Below, one piece after another: positions 43,976 to 55,377 of a stretch of DNA of 64,000 nucleotides. The stretch spans positions 34,576,163 through 34,640,162 of the forward strand of contig OY755240.1 of NCBI GenBank assembly GCA_963576725.1, read 5' to 3'. Each line of letters starts with the position of its first letter. Within the stretch, counting starts at the first letter, position 1. The notes beneath the pieces are model-generated. The model was not told the origin of the DNA. It was given only the letters and a program-made list of their open reading frames with translations, and ran no database searches. A program made the translations under genes and the position numbers. This stretch comes from Azorinus chamasolen (taxonomy: Eukaryota > Mollusca > Bivalvia > Cardiida > Solecurtidae).

Positions 43976-44187
43976 TTTAAGTAGAATCTCATTCGGACCA
44001 ACAGCCAGTTACGTCTTTAACTATATAAAGAGATTGCATCTAGATAGACTGATGGTATTTGTCTTCACCAGGGTGTAGAGTCCTGTCATTCAGATAATAC
44101 TCTATAAGGACAAAGAATGATACTATAATTGCAGTCGAAACATTCAGCAGAAAACCATTCAGCCAGCGTTCTAAAGGTCGAGGATAA

Positions 44188-44881
44188 TGCGATTATTCGG
44201 TATAGAGAGATTGTAGGCTGATAAATAGGATCACAGTGCGATTATTCGGTATAGAGAGATTGTAGGCTGATAAATAGGATCACAGTGCGATTATTCGGTA
44301 TAGAGAGATTGTAGGCTGATAAATAGGATCACAGTGCGATTATTCGGTATAGAGAGATTGTAGGCTGATAAATAGGATCACAGTGCGATTATTCGGTATA
44401 GAGAGATTGTAGGCTGATAAATAGGATCACAGTGCGATTATTCGGTATAGAGAGATTGTAGGGGTATAGAGAGATTGTAGGGGTATAGAGAGATTGTAGG
44501 GGTATAGAGAGATTGTAGGGGTATAGAGAGATTGTAGGGGTATAGAGAGATTGTAGGGGTATAGAGAGATTGTAGGGGTATAGAGAGATTGTAGGGGTAT
44601 AGAGAGATTGTAGGGGTATAGAGAGATTGTAGGGGTATAGAGAGATTGTAGGGGTATAGAGAGATTGTAGGGGTATAGAGAGATTGTAGGGGTATAGAGA
44701 GATTGTAGGGGTATAGAGAGATTGTAGGGGTATAGAGAGATTGTAGGGGTATAGAGAGATTGTAGGGGTATAGAGAGATTGTAGGGGTATAGAGAGATTG
44801 TAGGGGTATAGAGAGATTGTAGGGGTATAGAGAGATTGTAGGGGTATAGAGAGATTGTAGGCTGATAAATAGGAGCACAGT
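44188..44881. repeat. Nested tandem array: 49-bp x6 then 19-bp x21
   Basis: 49-bp units start at 44188, 44237, 44286, 44335, 44384 and 44433 (TGCGATTATTCGGTATAGAG, AGATTGTAGGCTGATAAATA, GGATCACAG). From 44461 only GGGGTATAGAGAGATTGTA is repeated, 21 times without visible change, and a final unit tail (GCTGATAAATAGGAGCACAG) closes it. The 19-mer is the middle of the 49-mer. Confidence 0.97.
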
Positions 44882-45009
44882 AAATGTCGCTTTATCAATT
44901 AACGCACATTCATATGTCGAATAGTCGATTGTTGTAAAATTTAATTTAAATCCAGTTTAACGTTTCTACTATCGAATCATTTGGAAAACATTTAACCGGT
45001 CACCTGATA

Positions 45010-45200
45010 TAGACGCACTTTGCTCCTTTGCGAACAGAGTAGACCCAGATTAGACGGTTCCTGTAGGAGCCGCCTGATTAGCCGTCTGTTTGCTTTCGAA
45101 ATAGTATAAATGTGATTGTATTGTTTGTGCCGTAATCAACCCCCGTCTCCTTGTTAATAAAGTCTTTATGAAAATTTTATTAATATTCGTGTCATTATCT
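45010..45200 (+). mobile_element. A-type MITE
   Basis: TTTGCTCCTTTGCGAACAGA, GTAGACCCAGATTAGACGGT, TCCTGTAGGAGCCGCCTGAT, then a body with TTATTAATATTCGTGTCATT. Confidence 0.7.
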
Positions 45201-45354
45201 TTCGCAAGAAAACTAAAAAAAGTTAGATTATATGTATCAAAATATAATTATGTATGTGGATCACCATCAGTCTTTTGATATAGCAAGACTTAGTGTCTGA
45301 TATATATGTTGAATGCAGTCTATGTATATAATTGCAAGACAACTTTTGTTTCAA

Positions 45355-45422
45355 ACAGACAAGCTACAGGTGAGACGCTATATAACCGGGCATCTGATCA
45401 GGATCCAACCTGCTTGACCCTG
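45355..45422. mobile_element. B-type hairpin
   Basis: TTTCAAACAGACAAGCTACA, GAGACGCTATATAACCGGGC, ATCAGGATCCAACCTGCTTG. Confidence 0.55.
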
Positions 45423-45489
45423 GCTTATGGTGTCAAGACAAAAAGGACAATAAGTGGCATACAGTGAACCGTCTATCAACCGAACTTTT

Positions 45490-45740
45490 AGTAAACAAGA
45501 ATTGGGGATTTAAGTGAAGAAGAATTGGGGACAAACAGTAAACAAGAATTGAGAACTTATAGCAAATAAGAATTGGGAATTTATAAATAAATAAGAATTG
45601 TGAAGTTATGGTAAATAACAATTGGGAACTTATAGTCAATAAGAATTAGGAATGTATTGTGAATGAGAATTGTTAACTTACTGTAAATAAGAATTGTGAG
45701 CCTTTAGTAAACAAGACTTGGGAAACGTTTAGTAAATTGA
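45490..45740. repeat. Degenerate ~30-bp tandem array
   Basis: About eight diverged units built on AAGAATTGGGAACTTATAGT AAATA. Divergence suggests an old array. Confidence 0.75.
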
Positions 45741-45809
45741 AAAAAACTTTAGAAACAAAGAGTTTAGAAATTTTAGTGCACGGAAGTTGGAAAAAATGAA
45801 CATTTTGGG

Positions 45810-45870
45810 CAGGTGACTTCCTATGTAAGTTGAAAGTTCTGCAGAAAGCTCCCAGCGAGTGTTTTTCATT
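45810..45870. mobile_element. C-type left hairpin arm
   Basis: GGGCAGGTGACTTCCTATGT, AAGTTCTGCAGAAAGCTCCC; the return arm is absent. It directly precedes the 45893 array. Confidence 0.4.
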
Positions 45871-45892
45871 TACTCTAAGTATTGATGTAGAC

Positions 45893-48030
45893 GGCCGTGT
45901 TTTGCAGACGTCTGTATTTATATACATATATACGTCAGTGTTTTGCAGACGTCTGTATTTATATACATGTATACGTCTGTTTTGCAGACGACTGTATTTA
46001 TATACATGTATACGTCAGTGTTTTGCTGACGACTGTATTTATATACGTCAGTGTTTTGCAGACGACTGTATTTATATACGTCAGTGTTTTGCTGACGACT
46101 GTATTTATATACACGTCAGTGTTTTGCTGACGACTGTATTTATATACATGTATACGTCAGTATTTTTCAGACGACTGTATTTATATACATGTATACGTCA
46201 GTGTTTTGCTGACGACTGTATTTATATACACGTCAGTGTTTTGCAGACGACTGTATTTATTATACGTCAGTGTTTTGCTGACGACTGTATTTATATACAC
46301 GTCAGTGTTTTGCAGACGACTGTATTTATATACATGTATACGTCAGTGTTTTGCTGACGACTGTATTTATATATACGTCAGTGTTTTGCAGACGACTGTA
46401 TTTATATATACGTCAGTGTTTTGCAGACGACTGTATTTATATACATGTATACGTCTGTTTTGCAGACGACTGTATTTATATATACAGCAGTGTTTTGCAG
46501 ACGACTGTATTTATATATACAGCAGTGTTTTGCAGACGACTGTATTTATATACGTCAGTGTTTTGCAGACGTCTGTATTTATATACATGTATACGTCTGT
46601 TTTGCAGACGACTGTATTTATATACATGTATACGTCTGTTTTGCAGACGTCTGTATTTATATACATGTATATGTCAGTGTTTTGCAGACGTCTGTATTTA
46701 TATACATGTATACGTCTGTTATGCAGACGACTGTATTTATATACATGTATACGTCAGTGTTTTGCAGACGACTGTATTTATATACATGTATACGTCAGTG
46801 TTTTGCAGACGACTGTATTTATATACGTCAGTGTTTTGCAGTCGTCTGTATTTATATACATGTATACGTCTGTTTTGCAGACGACTGTATTTATATATAC
46901 AGCAGTGTTTTGCAGACGACTGTATTTATATATACAGCAGTGTTTTGCAGACGACTGTATTTATATACGTCAGTGTTTTGCAGACGTCTGTATTTATATA
47001 CATGTATACGTCTGTTATGCAGACGACTGTATTTATATACATGTATACGTCTGTTTTGCAGACGTCTGTATTTATATACATGTATATGTCAGTGTTTTGC
47101 AGACGTCTGTATTTATATACATGTATACGTCTGTTATGCAGACGACTGTATTTATATACATGTATACGTCAGTGTTTTGCAGACGACTGTATTTATATAC
47201 ATGTATACGTCAGTGTTTTGCAGACGACTGTATTTATATACGTCAGTGTTTTGCAGACGTCTGTATTTATATACATGTATACGTCTGTTTTGCAGACGAC
47301 TGTATTTATATACATGTATACGTCAGTGTTTTGCAGACGACTGTATTTATATACATGTATACGTCAGTGTTTTGCAGACGTCTGTATTTATATACACGTC
47401 AGTGTTTTGCAGACGACTGTATTTATATACACGTCAGTGTTTTGCAGACGACTGTATTTTATATACGTCAGTGTTTTGCAGACGACTGTATTCTATATAC
47501 GTCAGTGTTTTGCAGACGACTGTATTCTATATACGTCAGTGTTTTGCAGACGACTGTATTCTATATACGTCAGTGTTTTGCAGACGACTGTATTCTATAT
47601 ACGACAGTGTTTTGCAGACGACTGTATTCTATATACGTCAGTGTTTTGCAGACGACTGTATTCTATATACGTCAGTGTTTTGCAGACGACTGTATTCTAT
47701 ATACGTCAGTGTTTTGCAGACGACTGTATTCTATATACGTCAGTGTTTTGCAGACGACTGTATTCTATATACGTCAGTGTTTTGCAGACGACTGTATTTA
47801 TATATACAGCAGTGTTTTGCAGACGTCTGTATTTATATATACAGCAGTGTTTTGCAGACGACTGTATTTATATACGTCAGTGTTTTGCAGACGTCTGTAT
47901 TTTATATATACAGCAGTGTTTTGCAGACGTCTGTATTTATATATACAGCAGTGTTTTGCAGACGACTGTATTTTATATACGTCAGTGTTTTGCAGACGAC
48001 TGTATTTTATATATACAGCAGTGTTTTGCA
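45893..48030. repeat. ~31-48-bp variable-length satellite, 2.1 kb
   Basis: Core GTTTTGCAGACGACTGTATT followed by TATATAC and optional ATGTATACGTCAGT. Unit classes: TATATACATGTATACGTC (long), TATATACGTC (short), TATATATACAGCAG (third), TTCTATATACGTC (47480-47790). Class blocks recur as higher-order strings, for example 46440-46860 against 46860-47290. Contains palindromes GCAGACGTCTG and ATACATGTAT. The 540-659-residue frames are repeat artefacts. Confidence 0.95.
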
Positions 48031-48049
48031 GACGATACAGTAAGCATGC

Positions 48050-48155
48050 TGCGGGCGAATTTATGATAACCATTGTAAACAATGTAGTCCCAGATGAGAC
48101 GTCAAATAATACTGTGTCTTATCAGGATCCACACTCTTTTAAATTTCTGATAATT
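48050..48155. mobile_element. B-type hairpin
   Basis: CATTGTAAACAATGTAGTCC, GAGACGTCAAATAATACTGT, ATCAGGATCCACACTC. Confidence 0.5.
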
Positions 48156-48189
48156 GTTCTAAAACACAATATAACCTGTCTTTAACGGT

Positions 48190-48356
48190 AATTCATGTAT
48201 TGACAGTTGGTTGTTTGATGCAGGGCAAAAATAATACAGATACCTCCTACAGGACCGTGTTGCATTGCTGTTGACCTACAGTAAGCTTCAAACTGCCTTA
48301 CATACCCATAAGTAGTCCTCGTTCGATGGTCGCTTAAGACATGTTCTATTGTTTGG
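48190..48356. mobile_element. C-type MITE
   Basis: GACAGTTGGTTGTTTGATGC, ACCTCCTACAGGACCG, then GATGGTCGCTTAAGACATGT TCTATTG. Left TIR lost. Confidence 0.55.
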
Positions 48357-48432
48357 AGAAAGTCCCTATTTCTAGAGTTGGTGTAGACGGATTTATCAGT
48401 CGTCGGGAATATGGTCAGCAGGTCAAAGGGTA

Positions 48433-48548
48433 AATGTATAGTAACATATACAGATATACAATGTATAGCGACACATACAGATATACAATGTATAGCGACA
48501 CATACAGGTATACAATGTATAGCGACACATACAGATATACAATGTATA
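48433..48548. repeat. 27-bp tandem array, ~4 units
   Basis: ATGTATAGCGACACATACAG plus ATATACA. Confidence 0.9.
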
Positions 48549-48699
48549 GAGCGGTTAAGTACTAAAGGAGATCGATATCCGTGCATATTGGCCAATCTTA
48601 ACTCTTCTTCTTCTATAAAAATGACGCATGCTTCAATTCCAATCTATTGCATTTCCTACCTTCTTTCGATTATTTTCAAGATTTTTTAGAATTGATGGA

Positions 48700-48815
48700 C
48701 TCATTGACAAACAGCTGGTATGCTGAAGAGACGCTGCGTGACTGGGTGTCTCATCTTGGTTCAAACTGTAGGCAAATGTCATGTAAGTCGCGATTAACAG
48801 AAGAATAGTTAACCT
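48700..48815. mobile_element. B-type MITE, partial
   Basis: TTGACAAACAGCTGGTATGC, GACGCTGCGTGACTGGGTGTC, CAAACTGTAGGCAAATGTCA, ending AGAAGAATAGTTAA. Confidence 0.55.
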
Positions 48816-48944
48816 GCAGATCAAAACACCGATCGCCTGTATTGAAAAAATGCCTGAAATCTTAATTTTTAAACAAATACAGACGACATTTTTATTTTTC
48901 TCACTAAGTGTAATAAATATGCAGAACAATTTTAATCTTGTAAA

Positions 48945-48990
48945 GCCAAACAGAGCAGACCCTGACTAGAGGGTTCCTCTAGAAGCCTTT
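48945..48990. mobile_element. A-type left hairpin half
   Basis: AGCCAAACAGAGCAGACCCT, GGGTTCCTCTAGAAGCC; replaced by the adjoining array. Confidence 0.5.
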
Positions 48991-49545
48991 ACACCCGTTA
49001 CTAAACCGATGCACTGCCTTTACACCCGTTGCTACACCAATGTCCCGCATATACACCCGTTACTACACAAATGTCCCACATTTACACCCGTTACTACACC
49101 CATGTCCCGCATTTACACCAGTTACTATACAAATGTCCTATATTTACACCCTTTACTACACCAATGTCCCGTATTTACACCAGTTACTACACCAATATCC
49201 GCATTTACACCCGTTACTTCACCAATGTCGCACATTTACACCCGTTACTACACCGAGGTCACACATTTACACCCGTTACCACATCAATATCCCCATTTAC
49301 ACCCGTTACTACACCAATGTCCCCGCATTTACACCGTTACTACACCAAGGTCCCACATTTACACCCGTTACTACACCAATATCCGCATTTACACCCGTTA
49401 CTACACCAAGGTCCCCTATTTACACTCGTTACTACACCAGTATCCCCATTTACACCCGTTATTACACCAAGGTCCCACATTTACACTCGTTACTATATTC
49501 ATGTCCCACATTTACACCCGTTACTACACCAATGTCCCGCATTCA
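48985..49545. repeat. 29-31-bp tandem array, ~18 units
   Basis: TTTACACCCGTTACTACACC AATGTCCCGCA with slippage variants in the AATGTCC/AATATCC/AAGGTCC part. Confidence 0.95.
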
Positions 49546-49618
49546 AATGGTTAATGGTAATGATGGTTATTGATCAATTTCACCTGATCTGAGTGTTCAC
49601 CTCGAAATATGGCCATTC

Positions 49619-49842
49619 AACCCTTTCCCTGTTGAATATTCATGTATGAAATAATAACCTTATGAATATTTATTAGCTGAATAGTTGTAATGACATAGAT
49701 ACACATGAATGTAAGGCATCTGTAGATACTGTAGAGTAAGATCTATTATCATTCCATAAGCAGACATTCCTTTAGGAGCCGTCTGATCTGGGTCTACTCT
49801 GTTTGTAAATGCGTGAAAAGGAGTTTGTATGAAGGAAAGGTA
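49619..49842 (-). mobile_element. A-type MITE
   Basis: CAACCCTTTCCCTGTTGAAT, GAATATTTATTAGCTGAATA, AGATCTATTATCATTCCATA, then a one-sided hairpin (TTAGGAGCCGTCTGATCTGG) and GTTTGTATGAAGGAAAGG. Confidence 0.7.
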
Positions 49843-50242
49843 TACAATTTGAAACCGTACACATTCTCAAACCTCCGAGGATGGAACTGGGTCAACAGAC
49901 GACACTTAGATGTGTTGGCCAATAAGAGTATAATATCGAACATTCCTTCGTGAAAAATAGTCCTCTTTAACCTTAAACCTGCTCATCCCGCTCTGTTTAT
50001 CTGCTAAATTAAAAACAATGCACCAACAATGTACCACTGAAGAAAACTGTTTTTATGACAGTGCATACCTTGATCAACGGTTCCACCGGAAACCCTTAAC
50101 TATGGAGTCTACACTGTTTGCAAGTGTCTTATATACTCGGCTCCCGTACTTAAAGGGTAAAATGTTAAAATTAGACCCCCTTGCATTGGTGTCGCTGTTG
50201 GGGTCCATATCAACCATTATCGTGTCATGTGAGATCAACCTG
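49843..50242. other. Eroded A-like segment; no gene
   Basis: CAACGGTTCCACCGG and ATGGAGTCTACACTGTTTGC (50077-50123) are remnants of an A right arm. The 116-aa frame from 50018 runs through it and a B element, so it is not a gene. Confidence 0.4.
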
Positions 50243-50370
50243 GCATCGGAGGACAGCTTGGATCCAGATCAGACGCCCTTTAAGTCTCATCATGATCCAA
50301 GTTGTTTGACACTCTGTAAAACGTTCTCCCAACGTATTGGCGATTTGGATGAAACCGGCCGGTTGTAAAG
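50243..50370. mobile_element. B-type MITE, partial
   Basis: GGACAGCTTGGATCCAGATC, AGACGCCCTTTAAGTCTCAT, CAAGTTGTTTGACACTCTGT. Confidence 0.6.
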
Positions 50371-50484
50371 CAGATATCAAGCATTGTTTTCAACATCATA
50401 AAGCGTAATTCAATTAATATCGATGAATTTTTATCTGCGTAGGATTGTTCGCATACTATGTCTCTTTCGTTTGACAAAAGCATG

Positions 50485-50655
50485 GTTTACTTCATGCATA
50501 TTCATGTAAGAAATAATGACATAATCTAATAAATAGTATATCATTCAATAAGCCCAAAGTGTAGACCCTGGCCAGACGACTCCTACAATATCCGCCTGGT
50601 CTGGTTCTACTCTATTTGCAAAGACGTTACTAGCCTATATATGAAGTAAGCTCCT
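50485..50655 (-). mobile_element. A-type MITE, internally deleted
   Basis: TTTACTTCATGCATATTCAT, GTAAGAAATAATGACATAAT, AAGTGTAGACCCTGGCCAGA, GACTCCTACAATATCCGCCT, ATATATGAAGTAAG. The long arm is shortened. Confidence 0.65.
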
Positions 50656-50737
50656 CAACTGCGTACATGTATTCCCAAAAGCAATGCACATATTTTGTAA
50701 ACATCTACGGTCCTGATCGTGTGATTAGATCTGATGG

Positions 50738-50826
50738 TTGCAATGTCCACTGTTTGTATGTTGTAATACACTGACATGTCTCTAATGTCCACTGTTTGTA
50801 TGTTGTAATACACTGACATGTCTCTA
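50738..50826. repeat. 43-bp tandem duplication
   Basis: AATGTCCACTGTTTGTATGT then TGTAATACACTGACATGTCTC occurs twice. Confidence 0.9.
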
Positions 50827-50934
50827 AAGTGAACTGTTATTAAAGAAGAATAGAGAAGTGTTTAGTCACGCGGTTGTCTCTTTAGAATGAACGTCACACA
50901 AAAAGGCCCATGCCATTCACTCAGAATTAAGCAG

Positions 50935-51180
50935 TTTTACTCTATAAACACGCCTTTCTACGCCTTTGCAAACAGAGATCCAGATCAGACGACTCCTGTA
51001 GGCGCCGCTTGATCAGTGTCTGCTCTGATTGCTTATGAATTAATATTCATGTATGTATAATTCTACAGTTTCTGCCATGGCCCAACTTTCTGGTGTTCAT
51101 GTGCTATTATAAAACTTCAACTGATTACTATTCATGATGTCATTATCTATTACATGCATATCCATGGAGTAAAGGGTTAA
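50935..51180 (+). mobile_element. A-type MITE, near complete
   Basis: TTTTACTCTATAAACACGCC, TTTGCAAACAGAGATCCAGA, GACTCCTGTAGGCGCCGCTT, TTCTACAGTTTCTGCCATGG, ACTATTCATGATGTCATTAT, CCATGGAGTAAAGGG-TTAA (51177-51180). A good reference for the A layout. Confidence 0.8.
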
Positions 51181-51251
51181 AGACCGGTATTTATACTTAT
51201 ATGAGTTGTCGGATTATAGACTGTTACTGGTTTGGCTGCAAAAATTCCTAG

Positions 51252-51460
51252 TACAGTAGAACCCCTCTAATGCGACCACTTAATGAATAAACATGGGTGA
51301 CTTTATAAGCAGATGGTTGCTTAATGCAGGACAAAAGTAATGCAGAAAGCTCCTCTAGGAGCTTTCTGCATTACTTGTGTCATGCATTAAGCTACCACCT
51401 TCATATAGCACCCAGAATTAAACCTCTTTTAGGTGGTCTCATTAGCGGGGTTTTACTGTA
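51252..51460. mobile_element. C-type MITE, best-preserved
   Basis: TA-CAGTAGAACCCCTCTAATGC and AGCGGGGTTTTACTG-TA, 209 bp. Hairpin CTTAATGCAGGACAAAAGTA ATGCAGAAAGCTCCT against AGGAGCTTTCTGCATTAC...ATGCATTAAG. Confidence 0.85.
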
Positions 51461-51587
51461 TTATCGAAAGTTAAGCCGTTGATCCTACTGTTAAATTGAT
51501 GTCTGTTACAACTATGGTACAATATGTTGCAATCTTCTTCACATCCAATTCGCTCCAGCTACTGGGATGTTGTTATCTAAGTTCCAT

Positions 51588-51675
51588 TCAGCTTGGATTT
51601 TGATGAGACGCCGAGTTGTTCGCTGTCTCGTCTGGATCCAAACTGTTTTGCAAATGAAAGTCAGAAAGGCGTTAA
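51588..51675. mobile_element. B-type hairpin
   Basis: ATTCAGCTTGGATTTTGATG, GACGCCGAGTTGTTCGCTGTC, GGATCCAAACTGTTTTGCAA, ending AGGCGTTAAT. Confidence 0.65.
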
Positions 51676-51802
51676 TTATTTAGAAGAACTTTCATGCAAA
51701 TAGTTTTTTGTCATTCTCTTGTTATTTATATCGGCGATATTTCGTTATAGTATACTCGATGTAATTACGTATATTAAAGCACGTGTTTTTTACAATTGGT
51801 TC

Positions 51803-52030
51803 GACCCTTTCCTTTATAGATATGCCTTTTAATGCCTTACAAACAGACTAGACCAATATCAGACACACCTTGTAGGAGCTCACAGATCAGGATATACTGT
51901 GTTTTCTTGTGAAATGATATACATGTAGATTTGAACAGTAGTTTCTCGCATGACGTTTCGTGTGTCATTATAAAACAATAGCTAATGTAAGTAATGTCCA
52001 TGATGTCATTATTTCACAAAGTAGAAGGTT
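51803..52030 (+). mobile_element. A-type MITE
   Basis: GACCCTTTCCTTTATAGATA, CCTTACAAACAGACTAGACC, CACCTTGTAGGAGCTCACAG, GTCCATGATGTCATTATTTC, AGTAGAAGGTTAGG. Confidence 0.65.
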
Positions 52031-52084
52031 AGGTTGTAATATATGTCTGAGCATATTACCCACGCAGTGTGCAGCTGAAACATT

Positions 52085-52220
52085 GGGATTAATTAGCTTA
52101 ATGCAGGATTGGAGTAGGAGCTTTCGGCATGGCTTTCGTCCTGCATTAAGCCGCTACATGCTTTAATGACAGTTATATTCATTTGTTTTGTGATCGATTC
52201 AGATAGGTTTTACTGTCTTA
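52085..52220. mobile_element. C-type MITE, partial
   Basis: AATTAGCTTAATGCAGGATT, GTAGGAGCTTTCGGC, TCCTGCATTAAGCCGCTAC, then AGATAGGTTTTACTGTCTTA. Left part lost. Confidence 0.6.
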
Positions 52221-52429
52221 TGTTATTAAATTTGACAGACAGTATCTAGTCTCATTAAACTGATTTAATGGCGTTGAATGGCGCAATGTATGGAGTACAG
52301 GTTTAACACTATTCACTCTCTGTAGTATACATGTCAAACTGTTCCCACTTGATCAAATTTCGGATGCTCATTTTTCAAATTCCAATGCGAATGTACCTTC
52401 ATTCGACCGTAATTCGAAAAACCGAAATG

Positions 52430-52762
52430 GGTATCGTTATGGGTCTTAAGACGGTTGGCAGCTCAATGTAGCGTGCAAAGTAGGCAGACAGCATCACTTA
52501 GAGCGTTCTGTGTGACAGGCATCCTGTATCAACCCATTCCCTCATATTGACGACTCTGTAAAAGTCACTTTGTGAAACCATTGTGATAAATAGAGCATTT
52601 GCTCCTATAGGAGCAAATGCTCTATTTATCATAATGGTTTCAAACTACACAGTTCTCAAATTTTCCTTTTCTCTAGTTAATTCTCCTTTTCGGTAGATTT
52701 ATTCAAAGAGGTTGTATCTAAAAATAGCCTAAGGGGTAATGTGTTAAGCAGTCACCTCATAC
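52430..52762. mobile_element. C-type MITE interrupted by D copy 4
   Basis: TTAAGACGGTTGGCAGCTCA, GCATCACTTAGAGCGTTCTG, then AGGCATCCTGTA; after D the arm resumes as TTAA-GCAGTCACCT. It is cut on the right by an A element. Confidence 0.65.
52529..52747. mobile_element. D-type MITE, copy 4, nested in C
   Basis: TCAA-CCCATTCCCTCATATTG to AGGGGTAATGTG-TTAA. The central hairpin 52577-52638 is 62 bp with 30 of 31 pairs (GTGATAAATAGAGCATTTGC, tip TCCTATAGGA). It occupies the TTAA of the C arm normally read CTGCATTAAGCAGCCACCT. Confidence 0.85.
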
Positions 52763-52800
52763 AACCCTTTACTCCATAAAACGCATTACTACGCCTTTGC

Positions 52801-53990
52801 AACAGAGCAGACATAGATCACGCTGCTCCTATAGAGACCGCCTGATCAGGCTATAACAGAGCAGACATAGACCACACTGCTCCTATAGAGACCGCCTGAT
52901 CAGGCTATAACAGAGCAGACACAGACCACACTGCTCCTATAGAGACTGCCTGATCAGGCTATAACAGAGCAAACATAGATCACGCTGCTCCTATAGAGAC
53001 CGCCTGATCAGGCTATAACAGAGCAGACACAGACCACACTGCTCCTATAGAGACTGCCTGATCAGGCTATAACAGAGCAGACATAGACCACGCTGCTCCT
53101 ATAGAGACCGCCTGATCAGGCTATAACAGAGCAGACATAGACCACACTGCTCCTATAGAGACCGCCTGATCAGGCTATAACAGAGCAGACACAGACCACA
53201 CTGCTCCTATAGAGACTGCCTGATCAGGCTATAACAGAGCAAACATAGATCACGCTGCTCCTATAGAGACCGCCTGATCAGGCTATAACAGAGCAGACAT
53301 AGACCACACTGCTCCTATAGAGACCGCCTGATCAGGCTATAACAGAGCAGACATAGACCACACTGCTCCTATAGAGACCGCCTGATCAGGCTATAACAGA
53401 GCAGACATAGACCACACTGCTCCTATAGAGACCGCCTGATCAGGCTATAACAGAGCAGACATAGATAATACGGCTCCTATAGAGACCGCCTGATCAGGCT
53501 ATAATAAAGCAGACATAGATCACGCTGCTCCTATAGAGACCGCCTGATCAGGCTATAACAGAGCAGACATAGACCACACTGCTCCTATAGAGACCGCCTG
53601 ATCAGGCTATAACAGAGCAGACACAGACCACACTGCTCCTATAGAGACTGCCTGATCAGGCTATAACAGAGCAAACATAGATCACGCTGCTCCTATAGAG
53701 ACCGCCTGATCAGGCTATAACAGAGCAGACATAGACCACACTGCTCCTATAGAGACCGCCTGATCAGGCTATAACAGAGCAGACATAGACCACACGGCTC
53801 CTATAGAGACCGCCTGATCAGGCTATAACAGAGCAGACATAGATCACGCTGCTTCTATAGAGACCGCCTGATCAGGCTATAACAGAGCAAACATAGATAA
53901 TACGGCTCCTACAGAGACCGCCTGATCAGGCTATAACAGAGCAGACATAGATCACACTGCTCCTATAGAGAACGCCTGATCAGGCTATGT
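52801..53990. repeat. 54-bp tandem array, 22 units, the A hairpin itself
   Basis: CAGAGCAGACATAGATCACG, CTGCTCCTATAGAGACCGCC, TGATCAGGCTATAA. Each unit is a complete A hairpin with both stems. Variants (ATAGATCACG / ACAGACCACA / AATACGG) repeat in multi-unit strings, implying segmental duplication of several units at a time. Confidence 0.97.
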
Positions 53991-54074
53991 TCTGTTTGTT
54001 AGTAAAGTAATATAGATTATGATTCTACAATTTCTGTTATGGCCAAATCTAATTTATATACATGATGTCATTAT

Positions 54075-55377
54075 GTCTCCCCCATTTATGGGGAGATATA
54101 TTGTTTTTGCCAGAGTTGTCTGTCTGTCCGTCCGTCTGTCCGTCCGTCTGTCTGTCTGTCCGTCACAAACTTGTGTCGCGCGTATCTCTGAAACCAGTTG
54201 GGTTAGAGTCACCAAACTTCACAAGAATGTTCACCAGCATGAGTTGTTGTGCACCTGGGGTTTCTGAATTGTCTCCCCCTGATAACTTTGGAGTTATTGC
54301 CCCTGATGACTTAAAATTAGAAAACGTTTGTGTCGCGCGTATCTCTAAAACCGCTAGTACTATAGTCACCAAACTTCACAGGAATGTTCACCAGCATGAG
54401 TTGTTGTGCACCTATATTTTTTTAATTGTCTCCCCCTGATAATTCTTGAGTTATTGCCCCTGATATGAAGACTTAAATATATACAAACTTTGTGTCGTGT
54501 GTATCTCTAAAACCAGTAGGGCTAGAGTCACCAAACTTCACAGGATTATTCACTAACATGAGTTGTTTTGCTCTTGGTTTTTTTAATTGTCTCCCCCTGT
54601 TAACTTTGAAGTTACTGCCTCTGATGACTTAAAATTAGACAAACTTTACTGAGTGTCGTGCATATCTCTGAAACCACTAGGGCTAGAGTCACCAAACTTC
54701 ACAGAAATGTTGACCAGCATAAGTTGTTGTGCACCTGGGATTTTTGAATTGTCTCCTCTTGATAACTTTGGAGTTATTGCCCCTGATATGATTACTTAAA
54801 ATTAGAGAAACATTGTGTCATGCATATCTTTAGAACCACTAGGGCTAGAGTCACCAAACTTCACAGGAATATTGACCAGCATGAGTTGTTGTGCGCCTGG
54901 GTATTTTGAATTGTCTCCCCCTGATAATTCTTGAGTTATTGCCCCTGATATGATAACTTAAAATTAGAGAAGCTTTGGGCTGCACGTATCTCTGAAACCA
55001 GTAGGGCTAGAGTCACCATACTTCACAGGAATGTTCACCAGCATGAGTTGTTGTGCATCTGGGTTTTAATTGTCTCCCCCTGATAACTTTGGAGTTACTG
55101 CCCCTTATGACTTAAAATAAGAGAAACTTTACTTTGTGTCGTGTGTATCTCTGAAACCACAAATACTAGAGTCACCAAACTTCACAGGAATGTTGACCAG
55201 CATGTGTTGTTGTGTACCCAGGGTTTTTGAATTGTCTCCCCTGATAATGTTGGAGTTATTGCCCCTAATGACTTAAAATTAGACCCTGATAAGTTTGGAG
55301 TTAGACATTACACTTGTGTATTGGAAAGAGGATGGGAGGGGGAGACATCTGTTTTTGTGACAAAAACAAACCTCTAG
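54075..55377 (+). mobile_element. Pearl/HINE-like (Helitron-related) element, complete
   Basis: Head palindrome CTCCCCCATTTATGGGGAG; ATATTGTTTTTGCC; (TCYG)n to 54163; then about seven units of a ~160-bp repeat (TCACCAAACTTCACA at 54209, 54366, 54528, 54689, 54851, 55013 in variant form, 55171). The tail is GGGGGAGACATC, hairpin TGTTTTTG-TGA-CAAAAACA (55350-55368), then ending CTAG at 55374-55377. Hairpin plus CTRR end is the Helitron signature. The short frames at 54019-54439 are not genes. Confidence 0.8.

Noticed and set aside
45830..48185. Very long overlapping frames (540-659 residues) in three phases
   Set aside because: All three forward phases are open because the satellite units lack stops; this is a repeat property.
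54019..54439. Forward frames of 82 and 125 residues
   Set aside because: They lie in the head and repeat core of a Helitron-like element.
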